A DNA stretch of 31,932 bases from the NCBI GenBank assembly GCA_021790615.1, contig JAJYGW010000109.1:1-31932 (forward strand). The letters run 5' to 3'. This document shows positions 16,101 through 23,505 of the stretch, in pieces. Below the pieces are notes generated by a model, which was given only the letters and a program-made list of their open reading frames with translations, was not told where the DNA came from and searched no databases. The number at the start of each line of letters is the position of its first letter. Position 1 is the first letter of the stretch. The position numbers were made by a program, and so were the translations under genes. This DNA is from Actinomycetes bacterium. Its GTDB lineage: Bacteria > Actinomycetota > Acidimicrobiia > Acidimicrobiales > JAKAOS01.

Positions 16101-17622
16101 AGTTGACCCTGTCGCGGTGCACGTGGGCGCCGCGTCGCCCCCGGCCCGTCTGCACACCCTCGCAGACGAGCTCGAGCACGCTGTCGAAGTCGTCCTCACT
16201 GAGATCGGCGTAGGGGGCGGCACCCCGCACCACGCCGAGCAGGTCTGCCTCCGCGATGCCCTCCGGGCCGGCGGCGGCGACTTCAGCGACGATCTGCTGG
16301 GCGAGGATGTCGAGAGGCGCCACGGCCGGCACGATCGCGTCGAGGTCGCCGCGTCGCGTGGCGGCGAGCAGGGCGCAGCACTCGACGAGCTCGTCCCGGG
16401 TTTGCGGGTACAGCTTTCCCGTGGGCGTCCCACCGACGTGGTGCTGCGCACGACCGACTCGCTGCAGCCAGGTCGCGATCGCTCGTGTTGAGCCGATCTG
16501 GCACACGAGCTCGACCGGTCCCACGTCGATGCCGAGCTCGAGCGAAGCCGTCGCGACGACCGCCTTGAGATCGCCGGAACGCAGACGGCTCTCGACCCGG
16601 AGCCGACGGTCCATCGACAGGCTGCCATGGTGTGCCTGCACGAGCTCCTCCCCGACGAGCTCGCCGAGGCGGTGGGCGACGCGCTCTGCCAGCCGCCGCG
16701 TATTGACGAACACGAGCGTCGTCCGGTGAGCGCGGACGTGCGCGGCGATCCGCTCGAGCACCGCCGCGAACTGCTCGTGGGTGAAGACCGCTCCGAGCTC
16801 GTCGTCCGGCAGCTCGATGGCGACGTCGAGCGGCCGCCGGTGGCCGACGTCGACGACGGTGCAACGTGGGCCGCCGCCGGGCTCGCTCCTGTCGGGGCCT
16901 GCACCGACCAGCAGGCGGGCGATCGTCGCGATCGGCCGCTGCGTCGCCGAGAGCCCGATCCGCACAGGCCACGGGTGGTCGGAGCCCGCGAACGAGCCGG
17001 CCGCCCCGTCGTGGCTCGTCCTCCACGTCGCGACGGCTCGGTCGAGGCGCTCGAGGGAGATCGTCAGGTGAGAGCCGCGCTTGTCGCGGGCGAGGGCATG
17101 GATCTCGTCCACGATGACAGTGCGAGCGGAGCCGAGCATCTCGCGCCCGCGCACCGACGTGAGGAGGAGGTAGAGCGCCTCCGGCGTGGTGACCACGATC
17201 TCGGGCCGGTCCCGCAGCATCGCGGCACGCTGCGATTGCGTCGTGTCTCCGTTGCGCACCGCCACCCGGACGTCCGGCACGTGGTAGCCGAGCTCGCGCG
17301 CCACCTCCGCGATCTCGGCCAGCGGGCGCTCGAGGTTCTGCGCGACGTCGACGGTGAGCGCCCGGAGCGGCGAGACGTAGACGACATCCGTGCCGCGCCG
17401 TCCCTCGCCCCGCTCAGCCGCCCGGTAGCAGCGGTCGATCGTCACGAGGAACGCCGCGAGCGTCTTGCCAGAGCCGGTCGGAGCCGCGATCAGCGTGTCC
17501 TCGCCGGCGGCGACTGCGGCCCAACCGGCTGCCTGCGCCTCGGTGGGACCGCCCGGGAACGTGCGCCGGAACCACTCGGCGACCGCCGGGTGGAAGGAGC
17601 CGAGCGGATCGGGCGCACCCAC
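13093..17622 (-). CDS. lhr: Lhr-type large superfamily 2 helicase
   Basis: 1509-residue ATP-dependent DNA/RNA-DNA helicase of the long Lhr family linked to DNA repair. N-terminal RecA-like core: motif I APTGSGKT (K53), VSPLRAL, TTPEALYLLL, DEIH box (DEIHALARDKRG), GLSATQRP, VFVNTRRLAERVAHRL, VATASLELGIDVG and QRVGRAQH. It continues with the Lhr winged-helix and beta-barrel domains and the long C-terminal region typical of actinobacterial members. The length is normal for the family. Translation starts at GTG 17622, six bases after TACACT, with a LexA-type box just upstream, so expression is probably DNA-damage controlled. The final 30 or so residues are low complexity and overlap the REC gene. 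Confidence 0.95.
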   Translation of the reverse strand: MGAPDPLGSFHPAVAEWFRRTFPGGPTEAQAAGWAAVAAGEDTLIAAPTGSGKTLAAFLVTIDRCYRAAERGEGRRGTDVVYVSPLRALTVDVAQNLERPLAEIAEVARELGYHVPDVRVAVRNGDTTQSQRAAMLRDRPEIVVTTPEALYLLLTSVRGREMLGSARTVIVDEIHALARDKRGSHLTISLERLDRAVATWRTSHDGAAGSFAGSDHPWPVRIGLSATQRPIATIARLLVGAGPDRSEPGGGPRCTVVDVGHRRPLDVAIELPDDELGAVFTHEQFAAVLERIAAHVRAHRTTLVFVNTRRLAERVAHRLGELVGEELVQAHHGSLSMDRRLRVESRLRSGDLKAVVATASLELGIDVGPVELVCQIGSTRAIATWLQRVGRAQHHVGGTPTGKLYPQTRDELVECCALLAATRRGDLDAIVPAVAPLDILAQQIVAEVAAAGPEGIAEADLLGVVRGAAPYADLSEDDFDSVLELVCEGVQTGRGRRGAHVHRDRVNSVLRPRRGARLTATTSGGAIPELADYRVVLEPEDTFVGTVNEDWAIESMAGDVFLLGSHTWRIRRVESGTVRVVDAQGAPPSVPFWLGEAPARTAELSRAVSDLRLGVERALDESVAAAVRHVQEASGVDPRAAEQVVAYLATGKQELGKLPTVDRFVVERFFDDTGGMQLVLHSPRGARVNRGLGLALRKRFCRSFDFELQAAASDDAVVLSLGPQHSFPLPDVVSYLSPRAVTETLEQAVLPTPIFGSRWRWNLSRSLVSPRYRGSRHLPPAIQRMEADDLMAAIFPMLAACQENVSGPIVIPDHPVVRQTMADCMTESMDLPALTELLDGLSEGRLETHFVDSVGPSILSEEILNGRPYTYLDDAPLEERRSRAVQTRRGGVPLESRDLSRLDPVVVASVGQQARPEPRDPEELHDLLATQVLVDPEREWEVWFGALAAANRAFVVTLPSGERRWAARERRTALEIMLPGARFEPDLALPESLTPQPEPLPEDVVAEAVRAALLVSEPLTTGELALRIAIGIERELEVRSAVARLEGEGSVLQCHVADDPADRYAARHLLMRIHARMRDGARRSIEAVSAQQFMRFLITWQHAGPGNRLIGTGGVAEVIEQLQGFEAPVGAWEESILPARVASYQPGLLDDLCSQGEVGFGRLGLRGTTVAGVAPGPSQRQSPAADQSEPAKRPGMTPSPATPISLFRREDADWLLAALRGDATADEAAFGATADVLEALSSRGALFLTDLCGVTGRMPIEVADALWDGIARGLVTADGFQAVRSLLGGRHRLGNLVSEQVSGSGVGLRSRVGRPVPRPRRSGGPRPRLRPALSGGRWSLLGPQRAGDASEYDLDELAEALAGQLLARWGIVFRDLVQRELMGIGWREVLWALRRLEARGVVLGGRFVGGFTGEQFALPEAYEQLRSLRRSGTDGRQGQDGWEGRPLTISAADPLNLTGVILPGPRVPSLRTNTVTLVDGVVARGPSAGAAGVGAFSPRSSRPRSSAAR

Positions 17623-17628
17623 GGCGCG

Positions 17629-17634
17629 AGTGTA
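17629..17634 (-). promoter_or_regulatory. -10 element (TACACT) of lhr, leaderless
   Basis: On the minus strand GGTACACT is followed by 6 bases and the GTG start at 17622, so transcription would start at the start codon. The SOS box lies 2 bases upstream. Confidence 0.6.
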
Positions 17635-17636
17635 CC

Positions 17637-17650
17637 CGAACGGGTGTTCG
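17637..17650. promoter_or_regulatory. LexA binding site (SOS box) controlling lhr
   Basis: CGAACGGGTGTTCG matches the actinobacterial/Gram-positive LexA consensus CGAACRNRYGTTYG at every position and has perfect CGAAC/GTTCG arms. It abuts the lhr -10, where repressor binding would block polymerase. The divergent dehydrogenase gene starts 65 bases away and may or may not respond. Confidence 0.8.
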
Positions 17651-17702
17651 TCAAGGTAGGGGTCACGTGCTATTGGAATGGCCGCAATAAGAGACCCGCC
17701 GG

Positions 17703-17708
17703 TAACCT
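17703..17708 (+). promoter_or_regulatory. -10 element (TAACCT) of the 3-hydroxyacyl-CoA dehydrogenase gene, leaderless
   Basis: GGTAACCT is followed by CTCTCC and then the ATG at 17715. The 6-base distance predicts transcription from the A of the start codon. Confidence 0.55.
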
Positions 17709-17714
17709 CTCTCC

Positions 17715-18572
17715 ATGACGGTCAAGAAGGTCGGGGTGGTCGGCTCCGGGATCATGGGCGGCGGCATCACAGAAGTCGCCGCCGCGGCCGGCCACGAGGT
17801 GACGCTCCGGTCCCGCGAGCTCGCCGCAGCCGAGGGGACGGTCTCCGGCATCGAGCGCTCGCTCAACAAGCGGGTCGAGAAGGGCGAGATCCCGGTCGAG
17901 CAGCGCGACGAGACGCTGTCGCGCATCCGTGTGACCGACAACCTGCACGACTTGGCGGACTGCGATCTCGTCATCGAGACGGTCGTGGAGGATCTCGCCA
18001 CCAAGCGCCACCTCTTCTCCGAGCTCGACCGCGTCTGCCACGACAGCGCCATCCTCGCCACGAACACCTCGACACTTCCCGTCGTCGAGATGGCGATGGA
18101 GACCGGCCGCGCCGACCGGGTCTGCGGGATCCACTTCTTCAACCCCGCCCCGATGATGGCTCTCGTCGAGATCGTCCGACCGATCACGGTGTCGGGCGAG
18201 ACGATCTCGGAGGCGGTCGAGTTCGCGGAGACCTGCGGCAAGACGCCGGTGGTCGTGGAGGACCGAGCCGGTTTCGTCGTGAACGCGCTGCTGTTCCCAT
18301 ACCTCAACAACGCCGTGCGACTGCTCGAGAACGGCGTCGCGTCGATGGAGGACATCGACGAAGCGATGAAGGGCGCCTGCGGCTTCCCGATGGGGCCGTT
18401 CGCCCTGCTCGACCTCGTCGGCCTCGACACCTCGCTCGCGATCCTCGACGCCCTGTACGAGGAGTACCGCGACCCGAACTACGCCGCGGTCCCACGCCTT
18501 CGCAGGATGGTGGCGGCCGAGCAGCTAGGGCGGAAGACCGGGGCGGGTTTCTACGAGTACAAGCGGTCTTAG
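17715..18572 (+). CDS. 3-hydroxybutyryl-CoA dehydrogenase (3-hydroxyacyl-CoA dehydrogenase family)
   Basis: 285-residue NAD(P)-dependent enzyme that interconverts acetoacetyl-CoA and 3-hydroxybutyryl-CoA. The N-terminal Rossmann fold has VGVVGSGIMGGGI. ETVVEDLATK and NTSTLPV line the cofactor site, and the catalytic region GIHFFNPAPMMALVEIV holds the His-Glu pair. The C-terminal helical domain has RAGFVVNALLFPYLNNA and ends GRKTGAGFYEY, the normal end for the family. Its neighbour 9 bases downstream is ethylmalonyl-CoA mutase, and thiolase, crotonyl-CoA carboxylase/reductase and epimerase lie nearby. This places it at the second step of the ethylmalonyl-CoA pathway. A role in polyhydroxybutyrate or butyryl-CoA metabolism is not excluded. 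Confidence 0.93.
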   Translation: MTVKKVGVVGSGIMGGGITEVAAAAGHEVTLRSRELAAAEGTVSGIERSLNKRVEKGEIPVEQRDETLSRIRVTDNLHDLADCDLVIETVVEDLATKRHLFSELDRVCHDSAILATNTSTLPVVEMAMETGRADRVCGIHFFNPAPMMALVEIVRPITVSGETISEAVEFAETCGKTPVVVEDRAGFVVNALLFPYLNNAVRLLENGVASMEDIDEAMKGACGFPMGPFALLDLVGLDTSLAILDALYEEYRDPNYAAVPRLRRMVAAEQLGRKTGAGFYEYKRS

Positions 18573-18575
18573 GCT
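18570..18575 (+). promoter_or_regulatory. -10 element (TAGGCT) of ecm, overlapping the upstream stop codon
   Basis: The TAG stop of the dehydrogenase is the first half of TAGGCT, which is followed by 6 bases and the ATG at 18582. The mutase may therefore have its own leaderless promoter inside the operon. Confidence 0.45.
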
Positions 18576-18581
18576 GGCGCC

Positions 18582-20603
18582 ATGACGGACAAGCCCTGGG
18601 TGATGCGCACCTACTCGGGGCACACCTCGGCGCGGAAGTCGAACGAGCTCTACCGGAAGAACCTGGCGAAGGGCCAGACCGGGCTCTCGATCGCCTTCGA
18701 CCTGCCCACGCAGATCGGCTACGACCCCGACTCGCCCGAAGCCGCCGGCGAGGTGGGGAAGGTGGGCGTGCCGATCGCCCACCTCGGGCACATGGCCGAG
18801 TTGCTCGACGGCATCCCGCTCAGCGAGATGAACACCTCGATGACGATCAACGCGACAGCACCGTGGCTGCTCGCGTGCTACGTGGCGAACGCCGAGGATC
18901 ACGGTGTCGATCCCGCCATCCTGCAGGGGACGACGCAGAACGACCTCGTGAAGGAGTACCTGTCCCGCGGCACCTACATCTTCCCGCCGTCCGCTAGCCT
19001 GCGCTGCACGGTCGACCTCGTCACCCACACCGTCCGCCACGTGCCGAAGTGGAACCCGATCAACGTGTGCAGCTACCACTTGCAAGAGGCCGGTGCCACG
19101 CCGGTGCAGGAGGTCGCCTACGCGCTCGCGACGGCGGTGGCGGTGCTCGATGCCGTGAGGTCCTCCGGGCAGGTGGACGAGGGCGAGATGCCGGCGGTGG
19201 TGGGACGGATCAGCTTCTTCGTGAACGCCGGGATCCGCTTCGTCGAGGAGACCTGCAAGATGCGGGCCTTCTCGAAGCTGTGGGAGCAGATCTGCACCGA
19301 GCGGTACGGCGTCACCGACGAGCGTCTGCGCCGTTTCCGCTACGGCGTGCAGGTGAACTCGCTCGGCCTCACCGAGCAGCAGCCGGAGAACAACGTGCAG
19401 CGGATCGTGCTCGAGGCGCTCGGCGTCACCCTCTCCCGCGATGCCCGCGCGCGGGCGATCCAGCTGCCTGCGTGGAACGAGGCGCTCGGTCTGCCGCGGC
19501 CGTGGGATCAGCAGTGGTCGCTGCGGGTCCAGCAGGTGCTCGCCTACGAAACGGACCTCCTCGACTACGACGACGTCTTCAACGGGTCGCACGTCGTCGA
19601 GGCGAAGACTGCAGAGATCGCAGAGGCCGCCCGGGCCGAGCTCGACGAGGTGCTCGAGCTCGGCGGTGCGTTCGAGGCGATCGAGGAGCTGAAGTCGCGC
19701 CTCGTGGCTTCCCAGGCCGAGCGGATGCGCCGCATCGAGTCGGGCGAGCAGAAGGTCGTCGGCGTCAACTCCTTCACCGAGAGCGAGGCCTCTCCGCTCT
19801 ACGAGTCCTCGGACCCCGCGTCTGCGATCCTCACCGTCGATCCGGCGGAGGAGGCGGCACTCCGCGAGGACGTGGCGCGGTGGCGTGCCTCACGCGGCGC
19901 AGACGGCGTTCGGCGCGCCGTCGACGAGCTGCGGCGGGTTGCGGAGTCCGGGGAGAACCTCCTCCCGGCGACGATCGCCCTCGCACACGCCGGCGGCACC
20001 ACCGGCGAATGGGCGGGGATCCTGCGCGAGGTGTTCGGGGAGTACCGGGCACCGACCGGCGTCGCCGGCGGGATCGGGCATCGTGGGGCGGAGTTGAGAC
20101 CGGCAGTCGAGCGGGTGCGGTCGATCACCGGCGGTCCACCTCGGCTGCTCGTCGCCAAGCCCGGGCTCGACGGCCACTCGAACGGGGCGGAGCAGATCGC
20201 CGTGGCGGCGCGGGACGTCGGCTTCGAGGTGGTGTACGAAGGCATCCGCTCGACACCCGAGCAGATCGCGGCCGCCGCGCTCGACGAGGACGTCGACGTC
20301 GTCGGCCTCTCGATCCTCTCGGGCTCGCACCTCGAGCTCGTCCCCGAGACCGTGGACCGCCTCCGTGCGGCAGGCGTCGACGCCCCCGTCGTGGTCGGCG
20401 GCATCATCCCGGAGGCCGACCAGCCCAAGCTCGTCGGTGCGGGCGTGAGCGCCGTCTTCACGCCGAAGGACTACTCGGTGGCGGACATCCTCGTCCGTCT
20501 CGCCGACCTGGCGGCCGAGCACCGCTCGATCGGGGTTCGGCGCGGCTCACACCTCGACAGCGCCGGCACCGCAGGGCCCGACGTCACACCGCGATCAGGA
20601 TGA
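18582..20603 (+). CDS. ecm: Ethylmalonyl-CoA mutase (MeaA-like), adenosylcobalamin-dependent
   Basis: 673-residue single-chain mutase converting (2R)-ethylmalonyl-CoA to methylsuccinyl-CoA. The N-terminus (TYSGH, then NLAKGQTGLSIAFDLPTQ) and EMNTSMTINATAPWLLA match the Ecm/MeaA branch rather than methylmalonyl-CoA mutase. KWNPINVCSYHLQEAGATP is the conserved barrel segment. The C-terminal B12 domain has the cobalt-ligand motif D530-G-H532-S-N-G535 and the SILSGSH loop. Both domains are in one chain, as usual for Ecm. The last 20 bases overlap the convergent DMT transporter gene. The nearby ccr and epimerase genes support the assignment. A 2-hydroxyisobutyryl- or isobutyryl-CoA mutase role is less likely given the N-terminal match. 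Confidence 0.93.
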   Translation: MTDKPWVMRTYSGHTSARKSNELYRKNLAKGQTGLSIAFDLPTQIGYDPDSPEAAGEVGKVGVPIAHLGHMAELLDGIPLSEMNTSMTINATAPWLLACYVANAEDHGVDPAILQGTTQNDLVKEYLSRGTYIFPPSASLRCTVDLVTHTVRHVPKWNPINVCSYHLQEAGATPVQEVAYALATAVAVLDAVRSSGQVDEGEMPAVVGRISFFVNAGIRFVEETCKMRAFSKLWEQICTERYGVTDERLRRFRYGVQVNSLGLTEQQPENNVQRIVLEALGVTLSRDARARAIQLPAWNEALGLPRPWDQQWSLRVQQVLAYETDLLDYDDVFNGSHVVEAKTAEIAEAARAELDEVLELGGAFEAIEELKSRLVASQAERMRRIESGEQKVVGVNSFTESEASPLYESSDPASAILTVDPAEEAALREDVARWRASRGADGVRRAVDELRRVAESGENLLPATIALAHAGGTTGEWAGILREVFGEYRAPTGVAGGIGHRGAELRPAVERVRSITGGPPRLLVAKPGLDGHSNGAEQIAVAARDVGFEVVYEGIRSTPEQIAAAALDEDVDVVGLSILSGSHLELVPETVDRLRAAGVDAPVVVGGIIPEADQPKLVGAGVSAVFTPKDYSVADILVRLADLAAEHRSIGVRRGSHLDSAGTAGPDVTPRSG

Positions 20604-21432
20604 TCCCGCACGCCACGATGGCCGCGGAGGCCACCCTCCGCATGCCGAACCCCTCCTTGAAGAGCAGGGCGCCGATGACGGCAGCCGAGATGACACCGGT
20701 CTCCCTCAATGCGGACACCTCGGCGAGGGGCGCCCTCAGCTGCGCCCAGATCACGGCGCCGTAGGCGACCACCGAGAGCGATCCCGCCAGCAACCCCCGC
20801 CAGGCGATGCCGTTCGCGACCCACTCGGCCGGCCGCCGCCGCGCCAGCCCGACGAGCACGAAGATCGGTCCCTGGGCGAGGAACAAGAGCGCCGTGTACG
20901 AGTACGGGTCGTGCGTGTGCCTCACGCCGAGCCCGTCGACGAGGCTGTAGGCCGCGATCGCAAGCCCCGTCACGAGCGCTGTCCCGAGCGCCGGGAGCTC
21001 GGAGCGGTCCACGCGGCCGCCCGAGAGGGCCAGGCTCATCAGCCCCGCGCCGAGCACCACCACCCCGGCGAGGGCGATGCCGCTCGGGTGCTCATTTGCG
21101 AACAGCGCGGCCCCGATCGCCACGACGAGGGGGGAGGTCCCCCGTGCCACCGGGTACATCTGGTTGAAGGCCCCGAGCCGGTAGGCGTTCATGAGGGCGT
21201 AGTTGTAGACGACGTGGATCACCGTCGAACCGAGGACGAACCAGAGCGCCGTCGTCGGCGGTGTGCCCGTCACGACGAGCCCGGCGGCTCCGAGCACGCT
21301 CGACATGAGGCCGATCCAGGCGAGAACGACGAGCCGGTCCTCTACCCCCTTCGTGATCGCGTTCCAGACGGCATGGACGACGCCGGCACCGAGGACGACG
21401 AGAAGGACCGTGAGGGCGAGCTGGCGGTGCAA
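20584..21432 (-). CDS. EamA/DMT-superfamily transporter in the carboxylase operon
   Basis: 282-residue membrane protein with about ten hydrophobic segments. It begins LALTVLLVVLGAGVVHAVWNAITKG, the usual EamA N-terminus. The middle repeats include NYALMNAYRLGAFNQMYPVARGTSPLVVAIGAALF, and the C-terminal EamA repeat ends ETGVISAAVIGALLFKEGF. The start is taken as TTG at 21432, five bases after the stop of the small carboxylase-subunit gene, with GGGAGG about 10 bases upstream. The frame is open to 21576 but would overlap that gene. The substrate is unknown; co-transcription with the carboxylase suggests a link to organic-acid or acyl metabolism (inference). It ends inside the ecm 3' end, on the opposite strand. 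Confidence 0.85.
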   Translation of the reverse strand: MHRQLALTVLLVVLGAGVVHAVWNAITKGVEDRLVVLAWIGLMSSVLGAAGLVVTGTPPTTALWFVLGSTVIHVVYNYALMNAYRLGAFNQMYPVARGTSPLVVAIGAALFANEHPSGIALAGVVVLGAGLMSLALSGGRVDRSELPALGTALVTGLAIAAYSLVDGLGVRHTHDPYSYTALLFLAQGPIFVLVGLARRRPAEWVANGIAWRGLLAGSLSVVAYGAVIWAQLRAPLAEVSALRETGVISAAVIGALLFKEGFGMRRVASAAIVACGIILIAV

Positions 21433-21436
21433 CCCG

Positions 21437-21736
21437 CTATGCGCCTCCCGTGCCCACCTGGCCGTGCTCCCCGTGGCTGGCGGCCCACGGGCGGTCCCGG
21501 CGCAACGGCAAGGGCTTGGACCACCATCTCCCCGAGAAACGCCACACGTACTCCGGCCCCCCCCTCTCCCGCTCACGTGCGCCGCCCGTCGCGACGACCG
21601 CCCGCGGCCACACGACCTCGGCAGCAGCGGAGATGGCGGCGACGATCTCGGGCGGAGCCATGAGCGCGCCCTCGCCGACGGGCTGGAGCTCGCCGAGCTC
21701 GGAACCGCTTTCCGCGCCGGAGCCGGCAGTGCTCAC
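21437..21736 (-). CDS. Small acyl-CoA carboxylase accessory (epsilon/OAD-gamma-like) subunit
   Basis: 99-residue protein beginning at GTG 21736, 7 bases after the stop of the carboxylase beta gene and lying between it and the DMT transporter. The core PPEIVAAISAAAEVVWPRAV, then VWRFSGRWW, resembles the C-terminal helix-plus-WxxxGR element of small carboxylase/decarboxylase subunits (AccE/PccE epsilon or oxaloacetate-decarboxylase gamma type). Flanking sequences are low-complexity Gly/Glu and Arg/Gly. In actinobacteria such small subunits bridge or activate alpha-beta complexes. No ribosome-binding site is visible, so translation is probably coupled to the beta subunit. The family assignment is moderate; the position and conserved-looking core support a real gene. 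Confidence 0.65.
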   Translation of the reverse strand: MSTAGSGAESGSELGELQPVGEGALMAPPEIVAAISAAAEVVWPRAVVATGGARERERGGPEYVWRFSGRWWSKPLPLRRDRPWAASHGEHGQVGTGGA

Positions 21737-21743
21737 TTGCAGC

Positions 21744-23387
21744 TCACAGCGGGATGTTCCCGTGCTTTCGGCGGGGAAGCTCCTCCCGCTTCGAGGCGAG
21801 CAGGTCGAGAGAGCGCACGATGACACGGCGGGTGTCGGCGGGGTCGATGACGTCGTCCACGTACCCGCGCTCGGCAGCGACATACGGATTGGCGTAACGC
21901 TCGGTGTACTCCTCGACGAGCTCGGCACGGCGGGCGACCGGCTCCGGTGAGTCGGCGAGCTCACGGCGATACAGGATCTCGACGGCACCCTGCGGTCCCA
22001 TGACGGCGAACTCGGCCGACGGCCACGCGAAGGCGAAGTCCGTCCCGATCGACTTCGAGTCCATGACGACGTAAGCGCCACCGTAGGCCTTGCGCGTGAC
22101 GACCTGGATGCGCGGCACGGTCGCCTCGCAGTAGGCGTAGAGGAGCTTGGCGCCGTGACGGATGATCCCGCCGTACTCCTGGTCCGTGCCCGGCATGAAG
22201 CCCGGGACGTCGACGAAGGTGACGAGAGGGATGTTGAAGGCGTCACACGTCCGGACGAAGCGGGCGCCCTTCTCGGACGAGTCGATGTCGAGCACGCCGG
22301 CGAGGATGGCGGGCTGGTTGCCGACGATGCCGACGACGCGGCCACCGACGCGTGCGAAGCCGCACGTGAGGCTCGCCGCCCAGTGGGGGAAGTACTCGAA
22401 GTACTCACCGTCGTCCACGACGGCGCCGATGATGTTGCGCATGTCGTAGGGCTGGTTGGAGCTCGGCGGGACGATCTCGCGGAGCTCCGGTCGCTCCGCC
22501 TCGGAATCGTCCGGCCGCTCGGTCATGGGCGGCATTTCGAGGTTGTTCGAGGGGAGGAACGACAGGAGGTACCGCACGTCGTCGAGGCAGGCCTTCTCGT
22601 CGGCCGCGACGAACGTGGCCACGCCGGATCTCGTGGCATGGCTCGTGGCCCCGCCGAGCTGCTCGAGGGTGACCTCCTCGCCTGTCACGGTCTTCACCAC
22701 ATCCGGCCCGGTGATGAACATGTGACTCGTCTCGTGCACCATGAAGATGAAGTCGGTCATCGCCGGCGAGTAGACGGCGCCGCCGGCGCACGGCCCGAGG
22801 ATCACCGATATCTGCGGCACCACGCCCGACGCCAGCACGTTGCGGTAGAAGATGCCGCCGTAGCCGTGCAGGGAGACGACACCCTCCTGGATGCGTGCCC
22901 CGCCGCCGTCCCCGAGGCCGATGAGCGGCACGCCGACGTCGATGGCGAGCTCCTGCAGCTTCTGGATCTTCTCGCCGTGCGCCTCCCCGAGGGCTCCTCC
23001 GAAGACGGTGAAGTCCTGGCTGAACACGCACACGCGCCGTCCGTCGATCGTTCCGAAGCCGGTGATGACACCGTCGGTGAACGGTCGCGAGCGTTCGATG
23101 CCCATGCCGTGCGCCCGGTGTCGCACGAGGAGGTCGATCTCCTGGAAGGACCCCGCGTCGAGGAGGTACTCGATCCGCTCACGGGCGAGCATCTTGCCCT
23201 TCGCACGTTGCGACTGGACCGCTCGCTCCGTGCCGGGATTCCTCGCCTCGCCCTTGCGCTCGGCGAGCGTGTGCAGGCGTGTGGCCATGGAATGGTGGGA
23301 AGGCGCCGAAGTAGGGGCGCCCGACGGCCCGGGCTCCGACTCACGGGGGGAGCCGGTGGGGCCAGCCGTCGCCGTCTGATCTGACAT
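21744..23387 (-). CDS. Acyl-CoA carboxylase beta (carboxyltransferase) subunit, propionyl-CoA carboxylase type
   Basis: 547-residue biotin-dependent carboxyltransferase that moves CO2 from carboxybiotin to acyl-CoA. It carries the N-terminal block GKMLARERIEYLLDAGSF, the acyl-CoA oxyanion-hole glycines GGGARIQEGV and GPCAGGAVYSPAMTDF, the biotin-side loop VDVPGFMPG, AYGGAYVVMDSK, and the family end KHGNIPL. The specificity position after GGAY is V440; Streptomyces PccB has Asp there and AccB has Ile (family knowledge), so acetyl-CoA or broader use is possible. The N-terminal 33 residues are a poorly conserved Ser/Pro extension. The ATG at 23387 lies 7 bases after TAGCCT and looks leaderless. 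The biotinylated alpha subunit is not in the window. Confidence 0.94.
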   Translation of the reverse strand: MSDQTATAGPTGSPRESEPGPSGAPTSAPSHHSMATRLHTLAERKGEARNPGTERAVQSQRAKGKMLARERIEYLLDAGSFQEIDLLVRHRAHGMGIERSRPFTDGVITGFGTIDGRRVCVFSQDFTVFGGALGEAHGEKIQKLQELAIDVGVPLIGLGDGGGARIQEGVVSLHGYGGIFYRNVLASGVVPQISVILGPCAGGAVYSPAMTDFIFMVHETSHMFITGPDVVKTVTGEEVTLEQLGGATSHATRSGVATFVAADEKACLDDVRYLLSFLPSNNLEMPPMTERPDDSEAERPELREIVPPSSNQPYDMRNIIGAVVDDGEYFEYFPHWAASLTCGFARVGGRVVGIVGNQPAILAGVLDIDSSEKGARFVRTCDAFNIPLVTFVDVPGFMPGTDQEYGGIIRHGAKLLYAYCEATVPRIQVVTRKAYGGAYVVMDSKSIGTDFAFAWPSAEFAVMGPQGAVEILYRRELADSPEPVARRAELVEEYTERYANPYVAAERGYVDDVIDPADTRRVIVRSLDLLASKREELPRRKHGNIPL

Positions 23388-23394
23388 GCCGGGA

Positions 23395-23400
23395 AGGCTA
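23395..23400 (-). promoter_or_regulatory. -10 element (TAGCCT) of the carboxylase operon, leaderless
   Basis: On the minus strand GGTAGCCT is followed by 7 bases and the ATG at 23387. It lies in the 118-base gap after the epimerase gene, so the carboxylase operon is probably independent of ccr. Confidence 0.5.
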
Positions 23401-23505
23401 CCTGGGCGTCCGGGTGGCTCACATCACCGCCGCGGCACGGTGGCGAGGCGGCCCGGCGGAGCCGACGGGCCACCGGTCGTTCGCCTTGCAAAGGTTCGGG
23501 TCTGC

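Noticed and set aside
15448..16491. Plus-strand frames of 300-400 codons opposite lhr (also 14317-15327 and 16627-17718)
   Set aside because: Antisense shadows of the conserved helicase frame; no conserved motifs.
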